A stretch of 64,000 nt of DNA from Moringa oleifera (lineage: Eukaryota > Streptophyta > Magnoliopsida > Brassicales > Moringaceae), in the NCBI GenBank assembly GCA_021397835.1, contig JAJFZO010000344.1, positions 496,001-560,000 of the forward strand. The letters run 5' to 3'. The position numbers and the translations under genes were made by a program. Shown piece by piece: positions 1-8,666 of this stretch. Position 1 is the first letter of the stretch, and each line of letters starts with the position of its first letter. The notes under the pieces are model-generated. The model saw only the letters and a list, made by a program, of their open reading frames with translations, made no database searches and had not been told where the DNA came from.

Positions 1-255
1 GGTAGTAAGTTCAACTTCTACATTTGAACACTCGTGAGACAAATACCCTTCAAGATGAGCCTATGCACAACGACCATTGGTTGCCTACTGGGACGATGTT
101 TTTTAGGGAAGTCTGTATTGTTTTTAAAGGTTGTCTTGGGGGTAAAAGCTGCCTCTTTGAGTTTACTATGGGTACAGAAAGTGGCCTTACCCTGACTAGG
201 GATGATAAAAAAGCACTTACAATGGTACCAAAGCATCTTGTTTACCAGATCTTAC
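1..255 (-). other. intron 2 side of the CKX relic; nothing else recognised
   Basis: This stretch lies directly downstream (minus strand) of the exon 2 donor-like GTAAG at 255-251, so by position it is intron 2 of the CKX relic, cut off by the window edge. Open stretches of 72-87 codons exist on both strands at 18-287, but I recognise no family in either, and the plus-strand one runs antisense into CKX exon 2. CKX exons 3 onward are not present in the window; they would lie before position 1 if they survive. Confidence 0.45.
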
Positions 256-381
256 CATCTCTGGCGCTGGTCCAAGAGATATTCTAGCCCAGGTGATGAT
301 GCCAAACTGTCCAAGTCCCCAAGGACTCCATAGAACAGATCAGCATCTGTTTCTCTGAACGGGTAACCATGTCTCCTTTCT
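256..381 (-). pseudogene. CKX: CKX exon 2 relic with two single-base deletions
   Basis: Read on the minus strand, an acceptor-like CAACAG (387-382) precedes codons for EKGDMVTRSEKQ. One A is then missing, the frame moves to ADLFYGVLG, one G is missing, and the frame moves again to GLGQFGIITWARISL, ending before a GTAAG donor at 255-251. In CKX proteins this segment joins the exon 1 tail and continues into the substrate-binding domain. The conserved order and the splice-like borders show it belongs to the exon 1 relic and is not a retrocopy, because the intron (382-680) is retained. Confidence 0.82.
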
Positions 382-680
382 CTGTTGATGAAATATCAGA
401 TTGGATGCAGTGATGAATACTTCATTTCACCTGACTAAAGGCAATTCATTCAGTTGTGTTACTCAGTTTAGTTCACTATTCATGACCAGATCTTGGTATG
501 CAAAGGTGCACTTGTCATCTCAGCTGAAATCAGATCAGTCAGTTCATGATAATAACCTAGCTTTTTGTTGAATTTATATCTGTTCCATCCTGCAAAGATT
601 AGGCTATGATTTTGAGCCAACACTTACTAAAAGATCATCTGTAAGAGTGTATAAATAAATAATTTTGGTTTATCTACTAG
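382..680 (-). other. intron 1 of the CKX relic
   Basis: AT-rich sequence between the exon 1 tail (LEVVT-like codons around 681-695) and the exon 2 acceptor at 382-383. The donor is unclear because the bases after ACT read AGTAG. No other feature seen. Confidence 0.6.
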
Positions 681-945
681 TAACAACCTCTAGCTAAAAA
701 AAACTTTGCTGATTTGGGGTCCATGCTGCAATGTCTGACCACTAATTCCAGCATTCGATAAAGTGCCTCCAACAGTTACATGAAGATAGTCTGTCCAGGA
801 CATTGGTGCAAGCTCATATTTAAGAGTCTCATGGAGAACATTAATCCATAGGTCACCACCTGAAACATCCACATAAGGCAGCTCTCGAGTGTGAACCTGC
901 ATGTCAAGCCCTTGAAGTGATTCCATGCTGATGACTACACCCCCA

Positions 946-971
946 TGAGCTTGAGCTTGAGCTTGAGCTTT
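946..971 (-). repeat. (CAAGCT)4 hexanucleotide repeat inside CKX exon 1
   Basis: Four-fold CAAGCT on the minus strand encodes QAQAQA just after the FAD-linking motif. CKX proteins normally have a short GQAQA there, so the relic has gained repeat units. The length change is a multiple of three and does not shift frame. Confidence 0.85.
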
Positions 972-1364
972 ACCTTGAAGTCAGTGGCAGTGGCCTCTGG
1001 CAGCAACTGTTAACTTTGATGAGGAACCTATGTCAAAGACATGCTTCATTGTGGATGAAATATCAGAAACTGATCTTGGGTGTAAAACAGCAAAAGAGAG
1101 GAAATGGTATCTGCTGCCGAAGTCTTTAGCTGCAAGGTGGATGTTCTTAAAGCCAAAATAACCATCCAGAGTCAGTGCTTCTAATGATGAACGGATATTA
1201 ATGGAGGAAACTGAATGAGATAAAGCTGTTAAGGAAGCAAAAGAATGGGTAGAACAGAGGTTGGTCCTATTAGCTATAGAGTTCAAGATCAGAATCAACA
1301 GAAACCTAAGGAATACCATGTTGCTTGCTTTCAGATACATGAAAGGTGGTAAGCAGTACTTCAT

Positions 1365-2537
1365 TAATTAGAGACCAAAGAGCAAGAGAAAAGGAAAGAG
1401 TGGGAGAGATTCTGAGTGTTCTTTGTGATGGTTAGAGAGAAACACAGAGATAGAACAGAGACCTAACAAATGAAAGGCTGAGAAAAGAATTTAAAGGCCA
1501 AGCTAGGCTAGCTATTGGGTAGGGAGAGTCCATTACATATAGCTATCTATTGAAGATTCTATTTTCGTCTCATCTTTTTTGGTCTCCAAAGTTGATGAGA
1601 TGAAAGGCACAATTTTTATAGAAGTGTAGATTTCGCTTATCTTTTGGTACCTTCCCCAGTGTTACGTATACTTAGAACCACAAAGCCTCTCTTTTCTTTT
1701 TCTGACCTTATTGTTAGAGATGTTACCACTACATGTAAAAAATTTCCTGTCACAAAGGACTATTCCGAGCATTGACTTGCTTTCATGGATTCTGATTATT
1801 TTCTCCTGTACTTCATTCAATTTCTCTACATGCGTTGTTGTTATTAGGTCATACAGAAAATAGGTGATGTTTTAGAGCACGTCTTAAATGTATGAGGTAT
1901 CAAACTCTTTACTCTTTAGTGCCTTGCCAGTCTTGTTGTCTAAAATTCACAGCTATGTGGCTAATTATAGTTATTCTTCTTTGTTCTAATAATTTATTTG
2001 TATAAGATTTATATGCATTGTTCTTGAACCTTTCATCAAGTACTTCGTAGAACCATCTCTAAGCTTTCAGTAATACTACTTTCTGCTTACTGTTTCTTAA
2101 CATGAAATTTAACTATGTAACTGTGTATTTCTGTGGATGAAGATTTGTATTTACATTTCTACTTACAGAAACTGTTTAACTCGTATTTACACTTCTATAA
2201 TTTATGATTTTGAAAGGCAGAGCATCATACAATAAAGCACAGAATACACTTAAAACATGCATTGGTAGAGATAGAGATAAGTTGGTATTCATGTTCATCC
2301 ACATGGTCCTTAATTTAAATCTCTCATATTCACTCGCATTGTTTTGATCTTTGAGAAATTGTTGGTGTTATCTAACTAAAGTTTGCAGTTGGCAATTTAA
2401 ATCTCACATATTCATCATGTTCATCCAGTGCAGAAATTTTAGTTTGCAGCATGCAAGTTTGAAGAAATCTAACTAAAGCTTGTTCGATTGATTGTATCTA
2501 TTGCTTCAATTTATTGTTCTATGTAGTTCATCCTAAC
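1365..2537. other. intergenic; upstream of CKX relic and possible degraded Copia LTR
   Basis: No coding signal on either strand. The part next to 1364 would be the CKX upstream region. The last few hundred bases before 2538 could hold a degraded 5' LTR of the Copia element, since a primer-binding-site relic follows ATCCTAACA at 2530-2538, but no matching 3' LTR copy is visible downstream, so LTR limits cannot be set. Confidence 0.4.
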
Positions 2538-2539
2538 AG

Positions 2540-2551
2540 CGGTATCCAAGC
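2540..2551 (+). other. relic of a Copia primer binding site
   Basis: CGGTATCCAAGC resembles the plant Copia primer binding site TGGTATCAGAGC (complementary to initiator tRNA-Met). It sits two bases after a CA that could end the 5' LTR and 57 bases before the gag start, as expected for this superfamily. Confidence 0.55.
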
Positions 2552-2607
2552 TTTTTTTTTTTTTGTTTTTAGTGTTACCTTAAGCCAACCTGCATTCCGA
2601 ACATAAA

Positions 2608-3435
2608 ATGACCTCTACCATGAAGTATGAGGTGGAGCAATTTGGTGGAACAAATGATTTTGGCCTTTGGAAGATCAAATTGCTGGCATGGCCAAGAAAT
2701 ATGGGGCTTGATGTTGCACTGGCCGGAGAAAGCAAGATGCCCAGTTCTTTCATAGAAGAAGAGAAGGCTGAACTGATGAGGAAGGCTCACAATACTTTGA
2801 TTTTGATCCTATAGTCACAATGTGTTACCAGAGACCATTAAACAGAAGACAGCTGCAGAGGTGCAGTTGAAATCAGAGAGTCTTTATATGACTAAGACCC
2901 TCTCAAGCAGATTGTATCTCAAGGAGAAATTCTTCACCTTCAAAATGACGGAAGGGAAGTCTCTACAAGAACATATTGATGAGTTTAACACACTATTTCT
3001 TGATCTGTTGAAAATCAAGGTTGAATATGAAAATGAGGATAAAGCCTTGGCAGTACCGCAGTCTCTGCCCAAGTCTTATGACACATTTGTGGACAATTTG
3101 AACCATAGTGGTGATACCCTAACATTAGAAGATGTAATTGGTGCTCTCAGTGCCAGGGAGTTAAGGAACAAATTTGAGCAGAAGGTTGTTGGAGCTGAAG
3201 GTTATTTGATGCAAGAGGGAGATCTGAGAAACATGGCTAGCAAGCTACTGTGAGAGATTCCTGCAAAGGAAAGACAAAGCAATGCAAGAGATCCAAGTCA
3301 AGAAACTCTTCCAGAAAATATTACCACTGTGGTAAAGTTGGCCATATACTGAAATACTGCAAAGATTTAAAGAAGAAGCAGGTGGATAAAGAGCAGGCTG
3401 CTGAAGAAGATGTTGTAGTAGCTACTGACTCTTAA
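2608..3435 (+). pseudogene. Copia gag relic with CCHC knuckle (copy 1)
   Basis: The ATG at 2608 opens YEVEQFGGTNDFGLWKIK and AGESKMPSS, the N-terminal Copia gag. A TAG at 2812-2814 ends this frame; gag continues at about 2822 (KQKTAAEVQLKSESLYMTK) through LSARELRNKFEQK near 3180. A second shift leads to the zinc knuckle YHCGKVGHILKYC (3322-3360), in which the first Cys of the CX2CX4HX4C pattern is Tyr. Gag would form the virus-like particle. The TAG and the Cys-to-Tyr change also occur in copy 2, so they predate the duplication or mark the subfamily. Confidence 0.85.
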
Positions 3436-3451
3436 TGATGAAGGTGATGTT

Positions 3452-3682
3452 TTGACTATATCTGAAGCAAAAATACATGATGAATGGATATTAGACTCAT
3501 GTTGCACATATCTTATGTGTCCAAAGAAAGAGATGTTCCAGGATTATATGCCATTAACTGCTAGCAGAGTTGTAATGGGGATTGACCAAACTTGTGCTGT
3601 AAAAGGAATCTGCTCTGCAGCATTCAGGCTACATGATGGAACTACCAGGGCTTTAAGTGAGGTGAGGTATGTGCCTCATTAA
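3452..3682 (+). pseudogene. Copia aspartic protease relic (copy 1)
   Basis: WILDSCCTYLMCPKK corresponds to the retrotransposon protease core, where the active-site triplet is normally D-S/T-G. Here Gly is Cys, which should abolish activity. It is followed by RVVMGIDQTCAVKGI and the ALSEVRYVPH end typical of the region before the pre-integrase domain. Copy 2 keeps DSG at the same place, so this lesion is private to copy 1. Confidence 0.82.
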
Positions 3683-3689
3683 AGAGATA

Positions 3690-4680
3690 CTTGATTTCTC
3701 TTGGTATGCTGGACAGCAAAGGTTATTCATTCAAAGCTGAGAAGAGGCAGTTAAAGGTGTTGAAAGAAGCACTTGTGATGCTCAAAGCCAGCAAGATAAA
3801 TAGCTTATATGTTTTGAATGGGACAACAATCACATGAGGGGCTGTAATTGCTGCAATCCCAGGGCAACAGACTGCTAAACTATGGCATAAGAGGATGGGA
3901 CATGTAAGTCTTAAGTGGCTGCAAGAATTAAGCAAACAAGGCTTGCTTGAGTGTGCTCAATTATCTGATTGTGGATTTTTGTGAACAATACTTGATGGGT
4001 AAACAGCACAGGCTCAAGTTCCCAAAGAGTGCTGTTTGTAAATCCAAGGAAATAATGATTATGCACATGCAGACTTACAGGGACCAGAGAAAACAACAAC
4101 ATACGGTGATTGCCACTATTTTTTTATCAGTTGATGATTTCAGCAGGAAAGTGTGGATTTACTTACTCAAAAACAGGGGGGAGTGTTTCCAAAAATTCAA
4201 AGATTGAAAGGTTTTAATGGAGAATGTTAAAGGAAATTAAAGACATCAAAAGCAGACAATGGTCTTGAGTTCTGTAATGCCAGGTTTGATCAACTTTGCA
4301 GGGAGGCTGGTGCTTAGGCATAGAACTGTGAGAGGCAGGAGGAATGAATCAGACATTCAAAGAGCTAGATGTATGATGTTTCACAACTGGCTTACCAAAA
4401 GGTTTTTGGGGTGACACTGCTGTCACAGCAGCTTACTTTATTAATATAAGTCCTTCAAAAGCCATCAAACTGAAAACACCAGAAGAGCTTTGGAGTGGGG
4501 AACCTCCTTAACTTGATCATCTTAGAGTCTTTGGATGTGCAGCATATGCACAGAAAAGACAATGCGAGCTTGATTCCAAAACAATTAAATGAATATTTTA
4601 GGGATATCCAAAAGGTGTTAAAGGCTACAAAGTTTGCATCAAAGAAGGGGCTACCTTCAAAACATTAATTACCAAGGATG
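3690..4680 (+). pseudogene. Copia pre-integrase and integrase relic (copy 1)
   Basis: LDSKGYSFKAEKRQLKVL and KLWHKRMGHVSLKWLQ are the pre-integrase part. The DDE core begins with SVDDFSRKVWIY near 4128-4165 (first Asp); ADNGLEFCN near 4254-4280 holds the second. The segment that should hold the catalytic Glu is scrambled: the expected PQQNG part is missing around 4315-4345. FWG, PEELWSGEPP and RVFGCAAYA-like codons follow in shifting frames to about 4640. At least four frame changes are needed to read through. Non-functional. Confidence 0.8.
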
Positions 4681-5050
4681 TAGTGTCTAATGAAACATCC
4701 TTGCCCTATTCTGAAACTAATGAAGCATCAAACAACTTAAAGGATCAAAAAAAAAAAAAAAAAGGTGAAGATCAGAGAATTGATGTTGAGGTAGAGGATG
4801 TGTCCAAGTATAAGGCAGCTCCTATACAAATTCAGCAGGTAGATGTACGTACTAATATCAATCTTGACCTTGATTGAGAATCACTTGATATTGAGATTGA
4901 TGAAACTAGAATACAACAATCTGATCAATTGCAAAGATGTCAGCTGGCTAGAGATAGGGCTAGAAGAAGATTTCAAATAGATGACACATATTCAAGCTTT
5001 GTAGAAGAAGAAGTAAGGGACTGTCCAGCCTATGCTCTAAACTCTGCAGA
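4681..5050 (+). pseudogene. Copia integrase-RT linker relic (copy 1)
   Basis: After TKDVVSNETSL (start of the linker) there is a lysine-rich stretch encoded by an A18-like run at 4747-4764, then RDRARRRFQ and EEVRDCPAYALNSAEQI, which matches the segment just before the reverse transcriptase domain. The RT core is absent because copy 2 starts here. Confidence 0.7.
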
Positions 5051-5189
5051 ACAAATAATTTTGGTCTTTGGAAGATCAAAATACTGGCATGGCTCAGCAA
5101 TGTGGGGCTTGGGGCGTGATGCTGCACTGGCTGGAGAAAGCAAGATGCCTAGTTCTCATATAAAAGAAGAGAAGGCTGAACTGATAAAG

Positions 5190-5322
5190 AATGCTCACAA
5201 TATTTTGATTTTGAGCCTATAGTGACAGTGTTACTAGAGGTTGTTAAACAGAAGAATGCTCACAATATTTTGATTTTGAGCCTATAGTGACGAAGTGTTA
5301 CTAGAGGTTGTTAAACAGAAGA
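5190..5322 (+). repeat. 63-70 bp tandem duplication inside copy 2 gag
   Basis: The block beginning AATGCTCACAATATTTTGAT at 5190 and ending with GTTAAACAGAAGA is repeated at once from 5254, with a few base changes. It is single in copy 1 (2786-2850). Confidence 0.88.
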
Positions 5323-5362
5323 CTGCTGCAGAGGTGTGGTTGAAATTTGAGAGTCTGTATGT

Positions 5363-5689
5363 GTGACTAAGACCCTCTCAAGTAGAATGTATCTCAAGGA
5401 GAAATTCTTCACCTTCAAAATCATGGAAGGGAAGTCTCTACAAGAACATACTGACAAGTTTAACAAAATCTGTCTTGGTCTAGTGAAAATCAAGTTTGAA
5501 TATGAAGACAAGGATAAAGCCTCGGTATTACCACACTCTCTGTCAAAGTCTTACAACACATTTGTGGACATTTTAAAGCATGGTGGTGATACCTTGATAT
5601 TAGAAGATGTAATTGGTGCTCTCAATGCTAAGGAGCTAAGGAACAAATTTGAGGAGAAGGATCTTAGAGCTAAAGGTTTATATGTATGA
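5363..5689 (+). pseudogene. Copia gag relic, central part (copy 2)
   Basis: TKTLSSRMYLKEKFFTFKI, EGKSLQEHTDKFNK and ALNAKELRNKFEEK match the central gag of copy 1. The frame opens after the duplicated 63 bp block and closes with a TGA at about 5688, before a shifted zinc-knuckle region (5775-5815). Confidence 0.8.
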
Positions 5690-5853
5690 GGGAGATTTGA
5701 GAAAAGTGGCCAGCAAGCTACTGTGAGAGATTCCAACAAATGAAAGACAAAACAATGCAAGAGGTCCAAGTCAAGAAACTCTTACAGAAAATATTACCAT
5801 TGTGGTAAAGTTGGCCATATAAGAAATACTGCAAAGATTTAAAGAAGAAGCAG

Positions 5854-6066
5854 TTGGATAGAGAGCAGGCTGGTGAAGGAGATGCTATTGTAGCTAATGA
5901 CTCTTTTTATGAAGGTGATGTTCTAACTATATCTAAAGCAAAAATAAATGATGAATGGATATTAGACTCAGGTTGCACATATCATATGTGTCCAAAGAAA
6001 GATGTGTTCCAGGATTATACGTCATTAAGTGGTAACAGAGTTGTAATGGGGAATCCCCAAACTTGA
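5854..6066 (+). pseudogene. Copia protease relic with DSG kept (copy 2)
   Basis: WILDSGCTYHMCPKKDVF retains the catalytic Asp-Ser-Gly and the usual following residues; the frame ends at a TGA created by the 99 bp deletion. It shows what the copy 1 protease looked like before its Gly-to-Cys change. Isolated from gag and the rest of pol, it cannot be functional. Confidence 0.8.
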
Positions 6067-6640
6067 TTTCTCTTAGTATGTTGGACAGCCAAGGTTATTC
6101 ATTCAAAGCTGAAAAGGGGCAGTTGAAGGTGTTGAAAGGAGCACTTGTGTGCTCAAAGCTAGGAAGATAAATGGCTTATAAGTTTTGACTGGAACAACAA
6201 TCACAGGAGTGGCTGCAGCTGCGGTAATCACAAGGCAATAGACTGTTAAACTATGGCATAAGAGAATGGGCAATGTTAGTCTTAAGGGGTGCAACAATTA
6301 AGCAAACAAGGCTTGCTTGGAAGTGATTAAGTCTTTGATTTAGGATTTTGTGAGCAATTCTTGATGGCTAAATAGCACAGGTTCAAGTTCTCCAAGAATG
6401 TAGCTCATAAATCCAAGGAAATAATGGATTATGCACATGCAAACTTATGGGGACCAGAGAAAACAGCAACATACGGTGGCTGCCACTACTTTTTATCCAT
6501 TGTTGATGATTTTTGCAGGAAAGTGTGGATTTAGTTACGGAGGAGTGTTTCCAGAAATTCAAAGATTAAAAGGTTTTAATGGAGAATGTTACAGGAAGGA
6601 AATTAAAGGTGTTAAGAACTGATCATTCTGGAGGTAATGC

Positions 6641-6825
6641 GTGTTGCAATTCTGTATAGCCCCCTCATAATTCTATATGTTCATGCTGATATTTATGTCT
6701 ATACATCATCCAATTTTTATTGTTATTTGTTATGCTTGTAGAGAAGTTTATATTGAGTTTTATTTATGGTTTCTCGTAGAATGGTTTGGAAGGTCTCATA
6801 ATTATGTGGTTATGACAATTATTAG
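6641..6825 (+). other. spacer between Copia copy 2 and SVR1-like relic
   Basis: AT-rich with TTTT- and TATG-rich stretches; by position it is intron 5' of the first recognisable SVR1-like exon. No upstream exon (transit peptide, start of the S4 domain) is recognisable. Confidence 0.4.
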
Positions 6826-7331
6826 TGGCATCTAGAAGGAGCAGCGAAGCCAAGGACTTATTTTTGATGGCAAGGTCATTGTTAATAGCTCTGTATGCAA
6901 CACTACCAGGTTAGCCCCTAGTTCTCTTGGCAAATTGTTGTCCTTTGTTTTATTAAAGATGGTTATTTCTTTTTTTTTTTTTTGTTATATCTTACTTACT
7001 CTTTCTCTGAATTGAAGACACATACTTCCTGACTTTATAAGCTTTCTTTGCTGTCATGATATGCAGACTTCAGTTGATCCTGTGAGGGATATTATTTATG
7101 TCAATGGTAACTGTATCCGAAAGAGACTGCCTCTAAAGGTGTATTTTGCCCTGAACAAGCCAAAATGGTTTGTTGTGACTTGCTACAAATTTTTAGTAAC
7201 TTTTAAAGGTTATTTCCTTATTTGACAGTTTAAAAACATTAATACTATCATATAATGGCAGTATCTGCTTATCTGATAAGAAAAAGTTTAGATCTGTCTT
7301 GAGTCTATTTCAGGATTATCTAAAGAGATGG
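6826..7331 (+). pseudogene. SVR1: SVR1-like relic, 5' exon block (S4 domain and early catalytic domain)
   Basis: First exon: ASRRSSE, then a 5 bp insertion shifts the frame to LIFDGKVIVNSSVCNTT, with a GT donor at 6910. Second exon (after ATGCAG at 7061-7066): TSVDPVRDIIYVNGN and KVYFALNKPK, fully open, with a GT after 7167. Third exon (after TGGCAG ending 7261): indels disturb the expected GYICSSGEK part, then SVLSLFQDYLKRW reads clean. At its end the expected GT donor reads GA (7331-7332), so splicing here may be lost too. The S4 domain binds RNA in this family. Confidence 0.82.
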
Positions 7332-7452
7332 ATATATTAACATGATAACTTTAGTTTTATATTTCCTGCCTGTTAATTTACTTGACCAAAATTAAAAGGA
7401 AGCCACGACCAATGTGAAGATATTTACATTAAATGATTCTTTGATATATTTG

Positions 7453-8666
7453 TGTTGGTTGTCGACACCAACAAATTAAATTCTTAAATTTTTGCTCAAA
7501 AATTAAACTTGTAGTATAGATGAGCAAGGTTGTTTCCACAAAGATTGGTTAGATTTATTCTTTGCAAAATAAAATAAAAGAAAAGGGGGTTTGAGGAGTT
7601 AAAAGTAGATCAAATAAGAATAATAAGAAAAGAAAAATCAATGTAATAAAGTATCCAATCAAATGAATAATTTCATGTTTGATTTAAGAATTGATCATTG
7701 ATGTAAAGATAAAAATCTTTTAATCTTCACTGAATTAGTTATGGTTGTTGGTACCACCTAACAACCTATTTTTCATTACTTCTTTGATAATCAAGATACG
7801 ATCTCTAATTATTTCTCTTACCAATAAATAACCCTAGATACGATCTTAGGATTTAATTTACCAATAGTATTAAAAATTAGAAAAACTACCAATTATAGCC
7901 AATAAACATATATGTAGGTTTATTTTAATTAGATTATATAACTTCATAACATAAATTGAAAACCTCTTTTGCAATCAACTATCTTATTTACTACTTATAT
8001 TAGAACATTTAAACAATTACGGATTTAAAGTTCTAATTAGTAATCTATTATTTTGATGATTAAACAAAGGGTCGTTTTTGTTGCAATCAACCAAAATAAT
8101 ATTTTTAATAGGTACAGAAGATAAATAAACAATGAAGAAATAAAGAACAAATAAAATAAGTTAGATCTCACAATTCTGAAGAATCAAACCTTTGATTATC
8201 TTTTGACCGAAAGAGATATTTAGCAATCCATGAAAAGAAAAAGACCTAAGAAAAGAGGAAGGTAAAAAAAATAAACTCTGGATGTCCCTTTGAAGGAAAT
8301 ACCTCCCATTTATATAATAATCCTTAAACATAATAATTTATTTTAACTAGGACTCTTAAAGATAAATTAAGATAAAAGATAAAATTTTATAACTACTTTT
8401 TAAATAAAACATAAAGTCTTGGTTTGGTGAAATTTCAATGCTATTGGGTGTGCCAACACCTTATCCAGAGACATCTTCTAGTTCATCCACATCTCTTAGA
8501 ATCCAACTTTTTATCTTTAAATAATGAATTTGAGTCCATCTTGATTGATTTCCTCAATCCACCCTATTAAATACAAAATATAGTCAAAATCCAAGATTTA
8601 ATCATTTATAACCAACAAAAACATGAGAAAATAAAACAATATATATGATTATTATGCATTTTATCA
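7453..8666 (-). repeat. LTR copy A
   Basis: Plus-strand start TGTTGGTTGTCGACACC, end TTTTATCA; as an LTR on the minus strand it begins TGATA and ends in CA. Length 1214 bp. Highly similar to copies B and C over its whole length, including the AGATACGATCTTAGG and AACCTATTTTTC landmarks. Confidence 0.82.

Larger units (their letters stand above)
256..1364 (-). pseudogene. CKX: cytokinin oxidase/dehydrogenase (CKX) pseudogene, exons 1-2
   Basis: CKX enzymes are secreted or vacuolar FAD proteins that cleave the side chain of cytokinins. Exon 1 (about 1364-681) starts at an ATG followed by a hydrophobic leader (MVFLRFLLILILNS), then [47 protein letters not shown] and [18 protein letters not shown], all hallmarks of the CKX FAD-binding domain. 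An in-frame TGA at 983-981 follows the second His of the family's RGHGHS-like motif, whose His carries the covalent FAD; the Ser codon has become the stop and the preceding Gly is Cys. Reading then resumes in the same frame. Near the exon end a T8 run adds two bases relative to the expected reading, shifting the LEVVT-type tail. Exon 2 (381-256) has two single-base deletions. The protein would be dead. Family call is secure; which CKX paralogue it was is not. Confidence 0.9.
2538..5050 (+). mobile_element. Copia-type LTR retrotransposon, copy 1, decayed and 3'-truncated
   Basis: Domain order is gag, CCHC knuckle, protease, pre-integrase, integrase, first residues before reverse transcriptase, the Copia order. 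It stops at about 5050, before the reverse transcriptase core, and runs straight into copy 2 at a shared GAACAAAT-ATTTTGG stretch (2648 in copy 1, 5047 at the junction). Several stops and shifts break the polyprotein. No RT core, RNase H or 3' LTR exists. The sequence style is closest to the Tork-like Copia group as I know it; that lineage call is tentative. Confidence 0.88.
5051..6640 (+). mobile_element. Copia-type retrotransposon, copy 2, gag to early integrase only
   Basis: Closely similar to 2650-4260 of copy 1. It lacks any LTR, PBS or gag start: it begins at the codons for NNFGLWKIK, fused to the RT border of copy 1, and ends around 6640 in the integrase (RTDHSGG). It carries the same TAG in gag (near 5219-5221) and the same Cys-to-Tyr change in the zinc knuckle as copy 1, so tandem duplication of one already damaged copy is more likely than two insertions. 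It also lacks 99 bp of the protease end present in copy 1 (3591-3689), with CTTG at both edges. Confidence 0.85.

Noticed and set aside
18..287. Open frames of 72 and 87 codons on opposite strands
   Set aside because: No family recognised; one overlaps CKX exon 2 antisense. Treated as intron sequence.
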